Assembly (NCBI GenBank): GCA_036429605.1
Contig: JAVFKD010000016.1
Coordinates: forward strand, 4,092,001-4,156,000
DNA: 64,000 bases
Reading direction: 5' to 3'
DNA from: Cladobotryum mycophilum
Lineage: Eukaryota; Ascomycota; Sordariomycetes; Hypocreales; Hypocreaceae
The translations under genes and the position numbers were made by a program. Below, in pieces: positions 33,410 through 44,638 of this stretch; position 1 is the first letter of the stretch; every line of letters begins with the position of its first letter. The notes below the pieces were generated by a model that had not been told where the DNA came from, did not search any database, and saw only the letters and a program-made list of their open reading frames with translations.

Positions 33410-34812
33410 ATGGAGAAAGGCAACAACTTCAAGGTCGTTGTCATCGGCGGCGGCCCTGCAGGGCTTACAGCTGCTCATGCTTTGGGTAAGGCTGGTATCG
33501 ACTTTGTTGTTCTTGAGCGCAGGGAGCAGATCGTCTTGGATCTCGGTGCCAACATTTCCCTGTGGCCGAGCACGTTGCGAATCATCTATCAATTCGGTCT
33601 ATATGACGAGCTCGTCGGAGTGAGCACACAGCTCAAGACCAAGGAAACGTTTACGTCAGATGGATATAAGCTTAAACAAACGCCATTCTTCTCGCACACG
33701 ACGAGAAAGTGAGTCATGACATCGCTGCCTGTCATCTAACCGCAAGTGAATTAACACTACATAGCTTCGGCACCGCACCCATCGCAGTCCATCGATCCGA
33801 ACTTATAAGAGTCCTGCACGAGGGCCTACCCGAGAGCTCAAAGGAGAAGATATTGACCGACAAGAATGTTCTCGATATCGTTCAGGGTGAAGGTGGCGTG
33901 ACAGTGACGTGCACAGATGGCACCGTATATGAGGGTTCGATGGTTATCGGAGCCGATGGTGTGCACAGCAATACTCGTCGATTAATGCGTAAGATGGCCC
34001 TCCTGGAGGACTCTGAGAAAGAATGGGACCTTGAGGACCCCTTTACTACGACATACAAGTGCATATGGTTCAACGCCCCACGACCAGAGGGTGCGATACC
34101 TGGCTCATTCATTGAGACACATCACCAAGACAAGTCCATTATTCACATTACAGGCGAAGACTTTGCTTGGCTGTTCCTGTTCGAGAAGCTACCAGAGCCT
34201 ACCAATAAGCCTCCTCGTTGCAACGAAGATGAGATTGAGCCCTTTGCCCAGAGGTTTGCCGAGTTCCAGACCTCTGATAATCTCAAGGTTAAGGAGCTCT
34301 GGGCCAAGAAGATTGGCACTGGAATAACCAATCTCGAAGAAGGGGTTGCCAACAACTGGAACTGGGGACGTATTGTCCTAGCCGGTGACTCGTGCCACAA
34401 GTTTACTCCCCACGCTGGTTTGGGGTATGCGAATGGTGTTCAGGACATTGTTGTTCTGTGCAACCGGATACACGATGCTGTCGCCGCCGCACCCAACGGC
34501 TTACCAAGTACATCCGATCTCACAGCTCGATTCGAAGATTACCAGGCCGTCCGAGCCCTTCCTCTGAAGAAGGACTGCGCAGTTTCAGGACTAGCGACGA
34601 GGATTCACACATGGGCCAGCACCCCTCACTGGATCCTATCACGATTCATCATGCCGTCACCGATTACGGATTATATCTTGCAGAATTATTTGTCATCGAA
34701 GAATGAAAGGGATTCGCATGTGTTGACTTTCCTGCCGACGGACGAGAAATTTGAGGGCGATATTAAATGGACAAACAGAATGAAGGGTTCGTTGGAAACG
34801 ATCAAGGCGTAA
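33410..34812 (+). CDS. FAD-dependent monooxygenase (class A flavoprotein hydroxylase, PaxM/salicylate hydroxylase-like)
   Basis: Exons 33410-33708 and 33765-34812 flank a 56-nt intron (GTGAGT..CATAG), giving 448 residues. The three FAD/NAD(P)H motifs of group A monooxygenases are present: GGGPAG (13-18) in the N-terminal beta-alpha-beta, the DG motif in VIGADGVHS, and the GD motif in VLAGDSCHKFTPHAGLGYANG. This organisation is found in UbiH/salicylate hydroxylase-like enzymes and in fungal secondary-metabolite epoxidases. A short C-terminal extension contains hydrophobic residues but no clear anchor. No biosynthetic partner gene (synthase, prenyltransferase) lies next to it, so the substrate remains unknown. 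It lies immediately after the gene-poor relic zone. Confidence 0.9.
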
Positions 34813-35847
34813 ATATGATGGGTTATGACATGACTTGGACTATATTAGACAATGGCATCACATTGCAGGCGTTTGCATTGTTTTCTTAAGCACTAATGGA
34901 TCCTTTACGAGCAACGTGAGAAACACAGAAATAAATTCAGGTGATAGTCCCAATCGATACGAATCTTTCAACAGCTCCAACTCTGTTCAAGTGAACTTTG
35001 TTGATACCTTGCAGAAAGGCAATGACAGCTGTTAACTTTGGACGTTACGGAATCCGCATGTATTGGAGAAACCAAAAAAGCAACGTTTATTCTAGGGGTA
35101 CTTACACCAAACACGTACCTTTGGCTCGACTCACAACAGCCAGTCTGCCAAATCCAAGATCCCCCAAGAGATCCCAACTACGCGGGCTAGGTTGGTCTTG
35201 GGATAGGGTTAGCGGTTAGGAGTTAGGGCTAGGTTCAGGGTGTGTGGTATATATCCCTTTCACGGCATCAAGATCCCCCAATGGATCTCTAACACACTGA
35301 CTAGGTTGGTCTTGGGATAGGAGTTGGTCCCTGGCTAGGCGTTCGGTAGGGCTCGGGGTTTTCCGGGGGTTTGGGTGGCGGCGCGAGCCCCATTCGGGGA
35401 TATGTCCCGAAAACCATCGACTGGGTAGTTGGTTAGGTTAGCCAGCCATCTATGGTCACTCACACTCACAGAGGGGTGCGATCTGAGAGATTAAGAGCAA
35501 GATGGCTCATCGCAAGGAAGCGGTTAGGGATTGCAGGCACCAGACGAAAAGGCATCACCCTACTCTTGCAATCATGTACACTTTGTTCAGAAGGATACGA
35601 ATGCATTCATCAACATTCCTATAAACGAGAGACTAAAGTAACTACCATGCGACAAATCGCAAATCATAAAACAAAGACGGATTCTGTCCAGAAAAAGAAC
35701 GAAAGTGGGACAGACCAACACTGAACCATGTACACGAATCATATCGACTCATAATGATGCTGCTATACACAAAGGGCGCAGCTTCCAACACCTCAGTCCC
35801 CAAAACCCCCCTTCTCACATACATACAAATTGTTGCAACATGACACT
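34813..35847. other. Convergent intergenic region with G-rich repeats
   Basis: Lies between the 3' ends of the monooxygenase and the polysaccharide lyase. It contains a duplicated G/T-rich element (separate entry) and G-rich sequence up to about 35400. I see no gene. Confidence 0.55.
35155..35321. repeat. Direct repeat with telomere-like words
   Basis: Two copies, about 35155-35207 and 35267-35321, begin with AGATCCCCCAA and end with the identical 20-mer CTAGGTTGGTCTTGGGATAG. Between and after them are TTAGGG- and TTAGGC-like words (ATAGGGTTAGCGGTTAGG, AGTTAGGGCTAGG at 35202-35233). The origin is unclear. Confidence 0.6.
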
Positions 35848-36594
35848 TCAAGAGTGAGTGACATTGATGGCGTAAATGCGCACCTCGGTGCTGGCGCCAG
35901 ACTTGGCCTGGTTATAGTTGCCAGTCTTGAAGTAGCAGTCAGGTGAGTCCCAGTCATACGTCGACAGGTTTGTCGTCTTGCCGTTGATGGTCGCGCTCAG
36001 CTTATTGTTGGAGTAGGAAAGCTGGTAGGTGAACTGGGTGCCCACGGGGACGGTGCCGAGCTTGGTGACGATTTGGTTGCTGTCGGCGTCGGGCTTGATG
36101 CCAGCCACGATCTCGCCCTTCTGGCTGTAGTACATCTCCAAAAGAGGCTTGCTTGCCTCGGAGGCAAAGACCTGGCCAATGGCGGTGCCGTGGGTGCCGT
36201 CGTCAGACTTGACGACCTTCACGGTCACCTGGAGGGTGTTGGTTCCAGAGGGAGACCAGGCTGCGTTCTGGCCATTGCTCTTCTTGACCTCGCGCAGCTC
36301 GGTTCGGCAGTGGACACTGCCAGACGTGGTCGCACAGCCGGTAATGTCAGGGTTTCCCGGAGCGGTAAGGACGAGCTCTCCGGAGGTCTGGTCCGTGAAG
36401 AAGGTGGGGCCGGAGTAGCCATTGCAGCCCTGAAGGGCCTTGCTCTTGATAATGTCGACGCTTCCCTCGCTGCCGGTGGGGAGCTGGAGGTTCCAGTATC
36501 CCAGGTCAAAGTTGCCGCCAGGGGTGCAGCCAGGGTTCAATGCCATGACGGAGGCAATGGGCATGAAAGCGGCTAATAAAGCGAGAGGAGCCAT
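35848..36594 (-). CDS. Secreted polysaccharide lyase (PL7/PL20 type, alginate or glucuronan lyase-like)
   Basis: A single-exon gene of 248 residues. Residues 1-18 are a signal peptide (hydrophobic core LALLAAFMPIASV, cleavage after VMA). The mature part is a beta-jelly-roll lyase: NFDLGYWNLQLPTGS near the start, CRTELRE on the substrate-binding strand, IGQVFA where PL7 enzymes have QIH/QVH, and YFKTGNYNQAK near the C-terminus with the catalytic Tyr region. These are the three classical PL7-type motifs. The length and the fungal origin also fit PL20 glucuronan lyases, so I leave the substrate open between alginate-like and glucuronan-like polyuronates. The change of His to Phe in QVH is worth noting. 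A TATA box lies at 36709-36716. Confidence 0.88.
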   Translation of the reverse strand: MAPLALLAAFMPIASVMALNPGCTPGGNFDLGYWNLQLPTGSEGSVDIIKSKALQGCNGYSGPTFFTDQTSGELVLTAPGNPDITGCATTSGSVHCRTELREVKKSNGQNAAWSPSGTNTLQVTVKVVKSDDGTHGTAIGQVFASEASKPLLEMYYSQKGEIVAGIKPDADSNQIVTKLGTVPVGTQFTYQLSYSNNKLSATINGKTTNLSTYDWDSPDCYFKTGNYNQAKSGASTEVRIYAINVTHS

Positions 36595-39549
36595 TTTTTA
36601 TGTTGGGTGAGGTATTTGACGCGTTGCAGATGAGCTAATGTCTTGTTTGATGGGGGAATGTCTTGCTTTTCTGTTGTTGATCAACGAATATTCGACCTTG
36701 ATCGCGACTTTTTATATCTCTTGACGCCAAGCTATCTCGACCTTCATCAACATCACCAGCTATCATGAAGGTTGCGCCAACCCAACACTGAACTGTCCTT
36801 CAGAGTCGTCGACAGCTCTCGCGATGTTTCCTCGGCTTTGCTTTTTCCACCAATTGTTATGTCTCACTTCTCGGCTATCCATTGATCAACCACCCCAAGC
36901 GAGGTTTTATTAGATTGAAAGTTACACTTGAATGGATCAGGCAGTCCAGTTGCCCAAGGGGGTGGCAAAGTTAAATTGGACCCCTAGTAACGTTGATGTT
37001 GCCCGGGGGGTGCTTTAAGCATGATTACCTCTCCAAACTTTGGCTCCCCCGCATTCACAGGCGTCACCAAAAACAGAGGACCAGCTTCAACTGCCGCGAC
37101 GGTTAATTCGACAATTGGCGGGAAATCATGAGAGAGACGTCGATTCGGCACATGATGAATATTGATTGAAGCTGATGTTGTTGATCATCTGTCGAAGGAG
37201 TTTTGGCTTCTTTCAAGGTTATCAAAGAGGATGGGGGGATGGGATGCTTCTGTCTAGAAAAGGAAGTTGATTAGATCCTGGCTTGGCCATGCGGAGGGAT
37301 GCGGAGGGATGCGGAGGAGACCCATTGACCAATACGAAGCAAGGCTAGAAAAGGTCCAACGGCTGCGGTCGGGACATCGTGTCTTTCCATGAACATGATC
37401 CCCATCGTCGTCCGGCTTCTCGGCCGAGCCCATGGGTAGGGTTCTGAATTTGGGTGATGGCGACCACACATCCTACTACCCTGAAACGAATAAGTCAGAT
37501 TCGGTGACCCCATAAGGACGCTTTGCAATTGGAAATGAAGGTATAGAGAGAGACTATCGGTATATCGCAGACATGGTAGTGAGCCATACGACCCCCAAAC
37601 AGCCGTGTTTAGGCAGAAACAGCCGAGGCTGCATTTATTGGCCTTGATATCCTGTGCCTCGGGCTTTCATACCCGAAGTAGAAGAGGCAACCGGTGTAAT
37701 ACGAAAGTGTCTTTAGATGCCAATGCAATGCAGCCGTCTTGTAATCTATTCGCCACGTCTTACTGCAGAGTGATAGGTTCATATTGCTATTTCTTTGGAC
37801 GTCCGTCTAACTAAACGAATGAGTAAAGTATCCGTTCCATCGCAGAAGCGTCTTCTGGATAGAGGGTGACTACCTAAGAGCCTGGTATCACCCGTGGCTA
37901 TGTGATATTGGTCTAGTTTGTTCTGGATAGTAATGATCTTGTTTATGGAGGCCGATGTCTAGGAGAATGACTGACCGATGGCCACAGTTCCTATTTTAAA
38001 CGTGGGATGTCCTTATCAATGTTTCTCACCACGGAACCAACCCAAACAGGTACTACGGTCGCCTCAGCGGACAAGATATCCGGATCATCGGCGTATGAGT
38101 TCGCCTGCCGATTGGCTCGATAGGCGGGAAGATCCATTTTCTGATCGGCAAGACGGGCGGATGTTGTAGCTTGGCGATGTCGACATAGAATGGCCCGCCT
38201 CTGGCGTATGTCTGAGTCAAAATGACTGGGTGCCTCGAGTGCAACACTTGGGATGTAACGAGCCATCCTTGATGTAACAATGGAAAGCTTTCATGTTTCT
38301 TCAGCCCATCATTTCTCAAACTGGATTATGATCGGTTTGATCATATCATTGTGAATCTTCTAATGCCTAGCTCCATGAACACCGACGTGCTGAGGACTAG
38401 GGATTGCCACATCATAAATTATGCTCACGTCACAAAATCGCTTTCAAAAGTGTGGGAAACATATTTATCCGCCTGTTAGATGCTGTTGCAGCCTGTCCAT
38501 GAAGGTTCCCCGGAGATGCTATTATTGTCCACCGCTGTCTCTCTCATAGGGTAGGCAATTTCAGCCTGTAGCATACAGCACACACTGCAGGTTGATCGGG
38601 AATCTAGCCTAGTCCAGTTCTGCAGAGTGTTATTAACAGTCACAGGGCTGATGATGATGTTTGATTCATTGGTGGAATGTTTCCCAACACCACGTTTCAT
38701 CGTGATATCCAAACGGTGCACGATCCCGGCATTGAGATACCCGAGTCTGGGGAAAGGGGGATGCTCGGTGGCCCTCCGTTGAGCTACTCCGGGTTTCTTT
38801 TCATGTGATATTTGATTACAATTTCGGCACTGCATCCTCTATTTGATGACCCCAGGATCATATCCCCGCGTTGGAGACTCCGTAATTGTGACAGGACGTC
38901 GTGTTCCACCAACCGGGTAATATGTGATACCCACACGGGGCTGGCTAATAACCTTGGGCACGCTCAGCGGATTTTGCAACGCTGGGTCGACGAGGGTCGT
39001 CAATTTCCCTGATCAAATCTAATTTCCTTTACTCTTTTCATATATATGTTTTTTTCATGATTTATGTTTATTAATCCATGCCATTGAGTGCCTGCGATCA
39101 TCACGAATCACCCGTCCACCTCCAACTTGACCCCCACTAAGAGAACGTAGCATCAGGGTTCGGTAAAAATTCCACCAAAACCCGAGCGTCAAAGGATCCG
39201 ATTCCTTGGCAATAGTACCGACCTTAGTTGTTACATGAAACTGCTTTGGCCTTCCCGTCTTGACGTTGCGAGCATTCTGGAATCGGCAACAGTGAAACTA
39301 GACTTGAACTAGATGGTCGTTGAAGTGTCTCGGGTTGACTTTACCAATTGCTTACAATGTACGTCGGCGAATATTGCTGTGGAATGGTATCCGAGGGTGG
39401 AGCGTCGCTTGTATTTGCCGTTCAACTCCCGTGATGCATCTGCGTATAAGTAGTTCAAGTCTCCTCATGAATGTTCAAGATCCTCATCAGCAACAACTCA
39501 GCAAGCATCCAAACAAGCAACAGCAGCAGCAGCTTATCATCGACTCAAC
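36595..39549. other. Long divergent intergenic region (2.9 kb)
   Basis: It separates the polysaccharide lyase (minus) from the chitosanase (plus). A GCGGAGGGAT word is repeated three times at about 37290-37320. No open frame has a recognisable domain. Its length fits two separately regulated extracellular enzyme genes. Confidence 0.5.
36709..36716 (-). promoter_or_regulatory. TATA box of the polysaccharide lyase gene
   Basis: On the minus strand this reads TATAAAAA, about 115 bases before the ATG at 36594. Confidence 0.55.
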
Positions 39550-40929
39550 ATGCACGGTATTCTGAAGCCCCTTGCCTTGACGGCCCTTCTCGCAGCCCCG
39601 GCGCTGGCTCGAGATGTTCCCTCCAACGTCCGATCTCTCTACAACTCCATCCGAGGCCAAGGCTCTTGCAAGAACGAACTCAAGGGCGGTTTCTACAGCC
39701 AGGAAAAGGACTCCAAGAGTATACAGCCCCAAGACTTTTCTCAACTATGATGTCTTTACTCATCTTCCCTCCCACAGACTTTGGCTACTGCGGTGACCAC
39801 CTGGCCGACTACAACATTCTCTACCTCCAGGGCAAGAATGGCCAGCTCGTTAACATGGACATTGACTGTGATGGCGCACTTGGCAAGGGCAACGGTGACT
39901 GCGACAGCTCTGGCGACACTCAGGGTCAGACTACCTTTGGTGACACTGTCAAGAGCTACAATGCTGGCATCAAGGATGTGAACGCTTACGTTCACTCTTA
40001 CGTTGTCTTGGGTAACGAGGGAAGCAAGAAGGGCTATGTCACCTTCAACCCCCAGCAATATGGCATCGAGCCCCTTTCCGTTGTTGCCGTTGTCTGCGGC
40101 GACAAGATGGTGAGTTTCTCCGGTTCTACATTTAACATGACCCTCATCACCCATTGCCCTGATTACTCACCACGGCTACCACAACCACCCTGATTCCCAT
40201 TCCCTCCACTTCCACTAGGTATCGCGAAGCCGTTCGCGGAGTACGAGCTATAGTCGCACCTTCCCTGCCCCCCTTTTCGGGCTCTTTTTAACGCTCTTGC
40301 CTTTTCCTTTTTAATACCCGAACCTGGAAGCTACGCCTCCCCTCAGCTATACCTGCCGCGTCTTAGTTTGGTCATGCATCAACACCAGCCTTGCATCACC
40401 AGCCTTGCATCACCCATCACCCAACATCCAACAGTACCGCATCATCAGGCCAACAGGTAACTAATTTAATCACAGTTCTACGGTGTATGGGCAGATACAA
40501 ACGGAGACGATGGTCCCCCTTGTGAGTTTCTTCGGCTTTCATGATAATTGACTTGCATTCTAATCGTATTGTAGGGTCGGAGAAGTTTCTCTTTCCTTGG
40601 GCCAAGCCTGCTACGGCAGAGCCGTCAACGGAGACGCAGCTCACGACACCAACGATGTCCTCTACATCGCCTTCAAGGGAGGTGACGCCGTGCCCGGAGC
40701 CAAGGGCGCCAAATGGAACGCCAGCACCTTTGCCCAGTTCGAGGCTTCCCTCGGCACCATTGGCGACAAGCTCGTTTCTCGCATCGGAGGTAGTGGCTCC
40801 CCTAATCCTCCTCCCCCTCCCCCTACCGGCGACTGTGACTGGGAGGGTCACTGCGAAGGCGCCAGCTGCGGTTCCGACGATGATTGCGCCGACGAGCTTA
40901 CTTGCCAGTCGGGCACATGTGCAGCATAG
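39550..40929 (+). CDS. Secreted GH75 endo-chitosanase with C-terminal Cys-rich domain, apparent 1-nt deletion
   Basis: Exons are 39550-39718, 39778-40109, 40476-40521 and 40575-40929. Intron 2 is unusually long (366 nt). Residues 1-20 form a signal peptide (LKPLALTALLAAPALA). The GH75 catalytic core follows: FYSQ..NFGYCGDHL, the acidic NMDIDCDGAL motif carrying the presumed catalytic Asp, GYVTFNPQQYGIEPLSVVAVVCG, FYGVWADTNGDDG and VGEVSLSLGQACYG with the second acidic residue (Glu). After a Pro-rich linker the last ~30 residues hold six Cys (CDWEGHC..CGSDDDC..CQSGTC). At the C5 run 40515-40519 one extra C is needed to keep the frame into exon 4 (GPPLVGEVSL); with it the protein has 300 residues. 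The enzyme cleaves chitosan outside the cell. Confidence 0.88.
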
Positions 40930-41299
40930 ATGACTGACCAGTTTCGATAGCGAAATAAGCATATATCGTATCAAAAGCCATTTTGGGCAGGTGGATGAGC
41001 TTGCTTAGCTCGGATTTCATGGGTACATATTTGGTAGCAGATGGACAAACCACATTCATGTACATAGGAGCACAATCTGCGTCCTCTTTTATTCACTTTC
41101 ATTCTGGTGTGCGGATCATCAGGACTTGTACATACTGTTATATAGTCTGATACATATGAGAAACCAGAAGTAACCAAAATCACGCCTCTTACATGCGCTA
41201 CCTGTGAAAGCTTGGATGATAACCTGACCACCAACTCCTGTCAAAGGACCATGCACTAATCCAGGCCCCCCAAGAGCCAGTTGGATTCAATCCTACCGA
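40930..41299. other. Convergent 3' intergenic region
   Basis: A 370-bp gap between the ends of the chitosanase and the U-box gene. No gene is seen. Confidence 0.6.
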
Positions 41300-42651
41300 T
41301 TATTCTGTTTCTTCTGGTGTTGGAACAGGTCTTGCATTCAGAAGGCTTCCAATGCGCCTAGCATGCTCCGCAGCGCAGGGCGAGTCAACGTAATCGAGGC
41401 TGCATGCCTTTGTTCTGGTGATGGGGTCCTTATGCTTACTCTGTAGCCACCTGTATAATTGCTCGCGCTCATATAGATGGCCTGTGCGAATAGAACGAAC
41501 GGGGTCGACACTAAGGGAAGGTGAGTGGACAAGAACTCGCCGTGAGAAGCAAACGGGGAGGTAAAAACTTACACCATCTCGTGCGAAATAGAGCACCACA
41601 AACCCTCCGGAATGCGCTTTTCAAAGTTTTCGTAATCTCCGCCTGCCCATCTCTTGGGGGCTCGAGAGTCGATGAACCACGAAGCAAGCCACTGGCTCCA
41701 CCCTCCATACGGGGTTTTACGGGCGATGGCAAGCTCCAGAGTCCATTCGGAGAGAAAGTAGAGTGTCACTGGGATGAGGAAGGACAAATAGCCGGTGCCG
41801 ATAACGGGAGCCAGGCAGAACGCAAGAGTCCCACTGGCGGCCGAGATTACGGTGCGGAGGCAGTTGTCCAGGCTCAAGACTTTCCACATTCTTTCCCACT
41901 CCATTTCCGAACCGATAGTGTCTCCATGCCAATTTGCCCAAGCGCTCGTGGCCGCGTAGTACAACGCCTGCAGCGCAGTGAGTGACGTTGCTGCCAGGAC
42001 ACCACAGGCAGCGGGGACCTTTAGGCCTCCTCCAAGCTATTTATTATTAAAAGGTCTCGTTGTTAGCGCTAGGTGCGGTGGGATGGATCCATGGCATTCA
42101 ATTTGTTGGTAACCTACCACTTTAAATAGGAAGGCTTCTGCAGCTTCCTTGTTACAGATGATGGATAGGATACGCGATGCATTCTTGACCAAGAAGGCCT
42201 CGAGTCGCTTCGCAGCATATGCCGTCAGACCGGCGGCTCCGGCAGCAATCGCAACATCAACCGCGAGTTTACACAGCCTCCCCGTCCTCTCGGACTTGGG
42301 AGCGGCCATGACACCGGGAAGCCCAGCAGTGAGCTGGTAAGCGGCGCCGAGGATGGCACCCCACATGGGGGCCCTTGAATAGGGACTAGCAGCAATGAAG
42401 GTGCCAGCCGTAGTGCCCTTGTCCGCTGGGCCAGGCAAGTTGCGAAGTAACCGCACCATGCCAGGGGTGAAGGCGTCGATGTACTTGTCTCTGCCCTGTG
42501 CCCGTGCAAACTCCATTGTGATGCTTTGCCTCTCGGCCTCTAATTCAGTCTCTGCGGCATTCTTATGGTCGTCAAACAGACGCTCTAGTCTCTCCGTTGC
42601 GGTGTCTGTCGCGGTTTTCGTCGCAGTTGCTTTCTCGGTAGAGGTAGACAT
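41300..42651 (-). CDS. Membrane protein with C-terminal U-box domain
   Basis: Three exons: 42651-42118, 42036-41573 and 41510-41300, with 81- and 62-nt introns (GTAGGT and GTAAGT donors), giving 402 residues. The N-terminal 60 residues are Thr/Glu/Lys-rich. Several hydrophobic Ala/Gly/Leu-rich segments follow (MWGAILGAAYQLTAGLPGV, CKLAVDVAIAAGAAGLTAYA, PAACGVLAATSLTALQALYY, and a long one around GTLAFCLAPVIGTGYLSFLI), so it is probably multi-pass. The last ~75 residues, joined by the second splice, form a U-box: WCSISHEMVVDPVRSIRTGH then YEREQLYRWLQSKHKDPITR. U-box domains bind E2 enzymes and act as E3 ubiquitin ligases or cochaperones. I do not recognise the membrane part. This is an unusual combination for a fungus. 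An (AT)8 tract lies about 35 bases upstream of the ATG. Confidence 0.78.
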
Positions 42652-44638
42652 GGTGGATTGGGAAACACTGGCTCGAAACTATGGATATATATATATATAT
42701 GTCTTGAAGGATATTATAGTAGACTTGCTATTCAACCTTGGGATGCTACTCAGTTACACGCGTAGGCAGTTGTTGATGGAGGCCTAAGCAGGGAGATGCG
42801 GGGGGATAACAGTACCCACTCACGTCGACCTTGAGAACCACGTGACGATGTTCTGATGGATGCAGCCAGTTAAATCCATTATCCGAGGAACTGTGTTGAA
42901 GAAGATATCTCACACGTTGTGTTCCTGCCAACAGGCTCGCCATGTAGTGGTTACACTGCAATGGCTACAGAGTACAGAAGCTTACGCATGTCTGCACGCG
43001 TCCAAGTATGACAAGGTGCCTATACATTTCTAAAGCATGGATAGGCAGTACGAGGTGCTTCTCAGAAACAAAAACATCATAGGGTAGTGCATGTTGGCCA
43101 GATTGGTGGACCACTACATCCACGGAGTTAACAGGATGTCGCGGTGAGTATTAGGTCTACATTCATCTTCCTTGAGCAAAAATAGAAATGGACCATAGAG
43201 CAAATGGAGTCCATCTCGGAGTGAGCTAAGGGGATCATTCATGTCACTTGCAGAGTTTTCACGGGCATCGGTGCAGCCAAGGGGCAGAACAACAATCGTT
43301 GGTTCTTTCACCGAGGAAAGACCAGAATCTTACCAGAGAACCATAAAGCCAAAGCTGGAGCCAAGGCCAGTTCTTTATACCAAATGAACTGTCAAGCATT
43401 GCTGGGGCCAGTGACGCGTAAATGTAGCGTAATGGAGGATATGCGCAATAGCTGTCAAGCCATTGAATGCCCAGTAAGCATAGACGCACAGAGTGCACTA
43501 GCAAATAAGCAACGGTGACCTGGAGTTGCAATGGATGCAAAGGTTGTTTGGAGATATCAGAGGAAGAAAAGAAACAAATCTTTTCCTCACATCAGAGATT
43601 TAAAGGGATTGGTAGATCACGTGAGCGCAACAATGAGTAAGCCGGAGAATTACTTCTTCCTTCCCGGCGGGGTGTTTAAATCGCTTGCATGAGATTTTGG
43701 GGGCCCTCATCTCTCGGACATTGTCTGTCTCAGTTGCTGGTACTCTCCTTGGTTGTGGATGAATCAACATCTATTCCGCTGTCTGGATATGCTTGATGGT
43801 TCGGCCATTCTATTGGAATATCGTCTATATCCAAAGACCGGCAAAGGCTGAGGAAGAGATGAAGAGTTGAGAAGATCAACTTACAGAAGCGAGGCTGTCA
43901 ATGTAAACACCCCGCCAAGTGGAGGGGAATATAAGCACCACTTACAGACAGCTGAACAGGCAGACAGCCCGGGAGGTTCTGGTCCGTTGTTTCTCAGGGC
44001 TCCATCCCTCATGTTTCTTGTTGTTTCCTTTGTGCCTCGATATTTCCCTTGCCTCTTGATGTTTCTGTTTCATCTTTCAAGTTGTTCTTTGACGCCGAGA
44101 AGTATCTACTCCTGTACTGCGATGGGAGCAATCAGTGAGACAGAACAATGCCACTTATTCATATTTTACAACATCATCTCTAAATTGGGCCTACGATAAT
44201 CTTTCTTGGGCAAAAATAGAAGAGTGTTTGTAGAGCAGATAGAGTCAGATCACGCATCACTATGGCTTTTTTTTTTTTTAAACAGAATTATAATTGCAAC
44301 TGTTGGCAGAGAACAAGATCGCGTCATCTTCAAGAAACAGTCCAATGCATACATTTGTCACGCTGACACAGGCAATGAGAATCAGGCATGGCCATGAGAG
44401 GCCAGTTATATGTACATTGAAGGAGTGTATATACATCCACACAAGCGCATCAGCACCACAGCGTCGTTGGCGATCGGTGCCATATGTACAGGTTGACTGG
44501 TGTGAGCATCAAAGACGTGCGGGCGTCCTACAAGGGTATCATGTTAGCATGAGACCAGGGGTTCGGTCGAGGAAGGATGCTAACCAAAGATATTTACAAG
44601 AAATCACAGTGGCCAAAAAAGGCAGCCGTTCAAGACAC
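42652..44638. other. Intergenic region between the U-box gene and the Kex2-repeat gene
   Basis: No supported gene. On the minus strand 43259-43540 there is an open frame with hydrophobic segments (PLRYIYASLAPAMLDSSFG, NWPWLQLWLYGSLVRFW), possibly a relic of a membrane enzyme, but the evidence is weak. A poly-T run occurs at about 44270-44279. Confidence 0.45.
42685..42700. repeat. (AT)8 microsatellite
   Basis: Eight AT dinucleotides in the upstream region of the U-box gene, 34 bases before its ATG. Confidence 0.8.

Noticed and set aside
36073..36576. 167-codon plus-strand open frame
   Set aside because: Antisense of the polysaccharide lyase; Val/Ala/Gly-rich shadow translation.
43259..43540. 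Possible wax-synthase/acetyltransferase-like membrane enzyme fragment (minus)
   Set aside because: Only loose similarity (hydrophobic segments and WPW); no motif with catalytic His and no clear exons.
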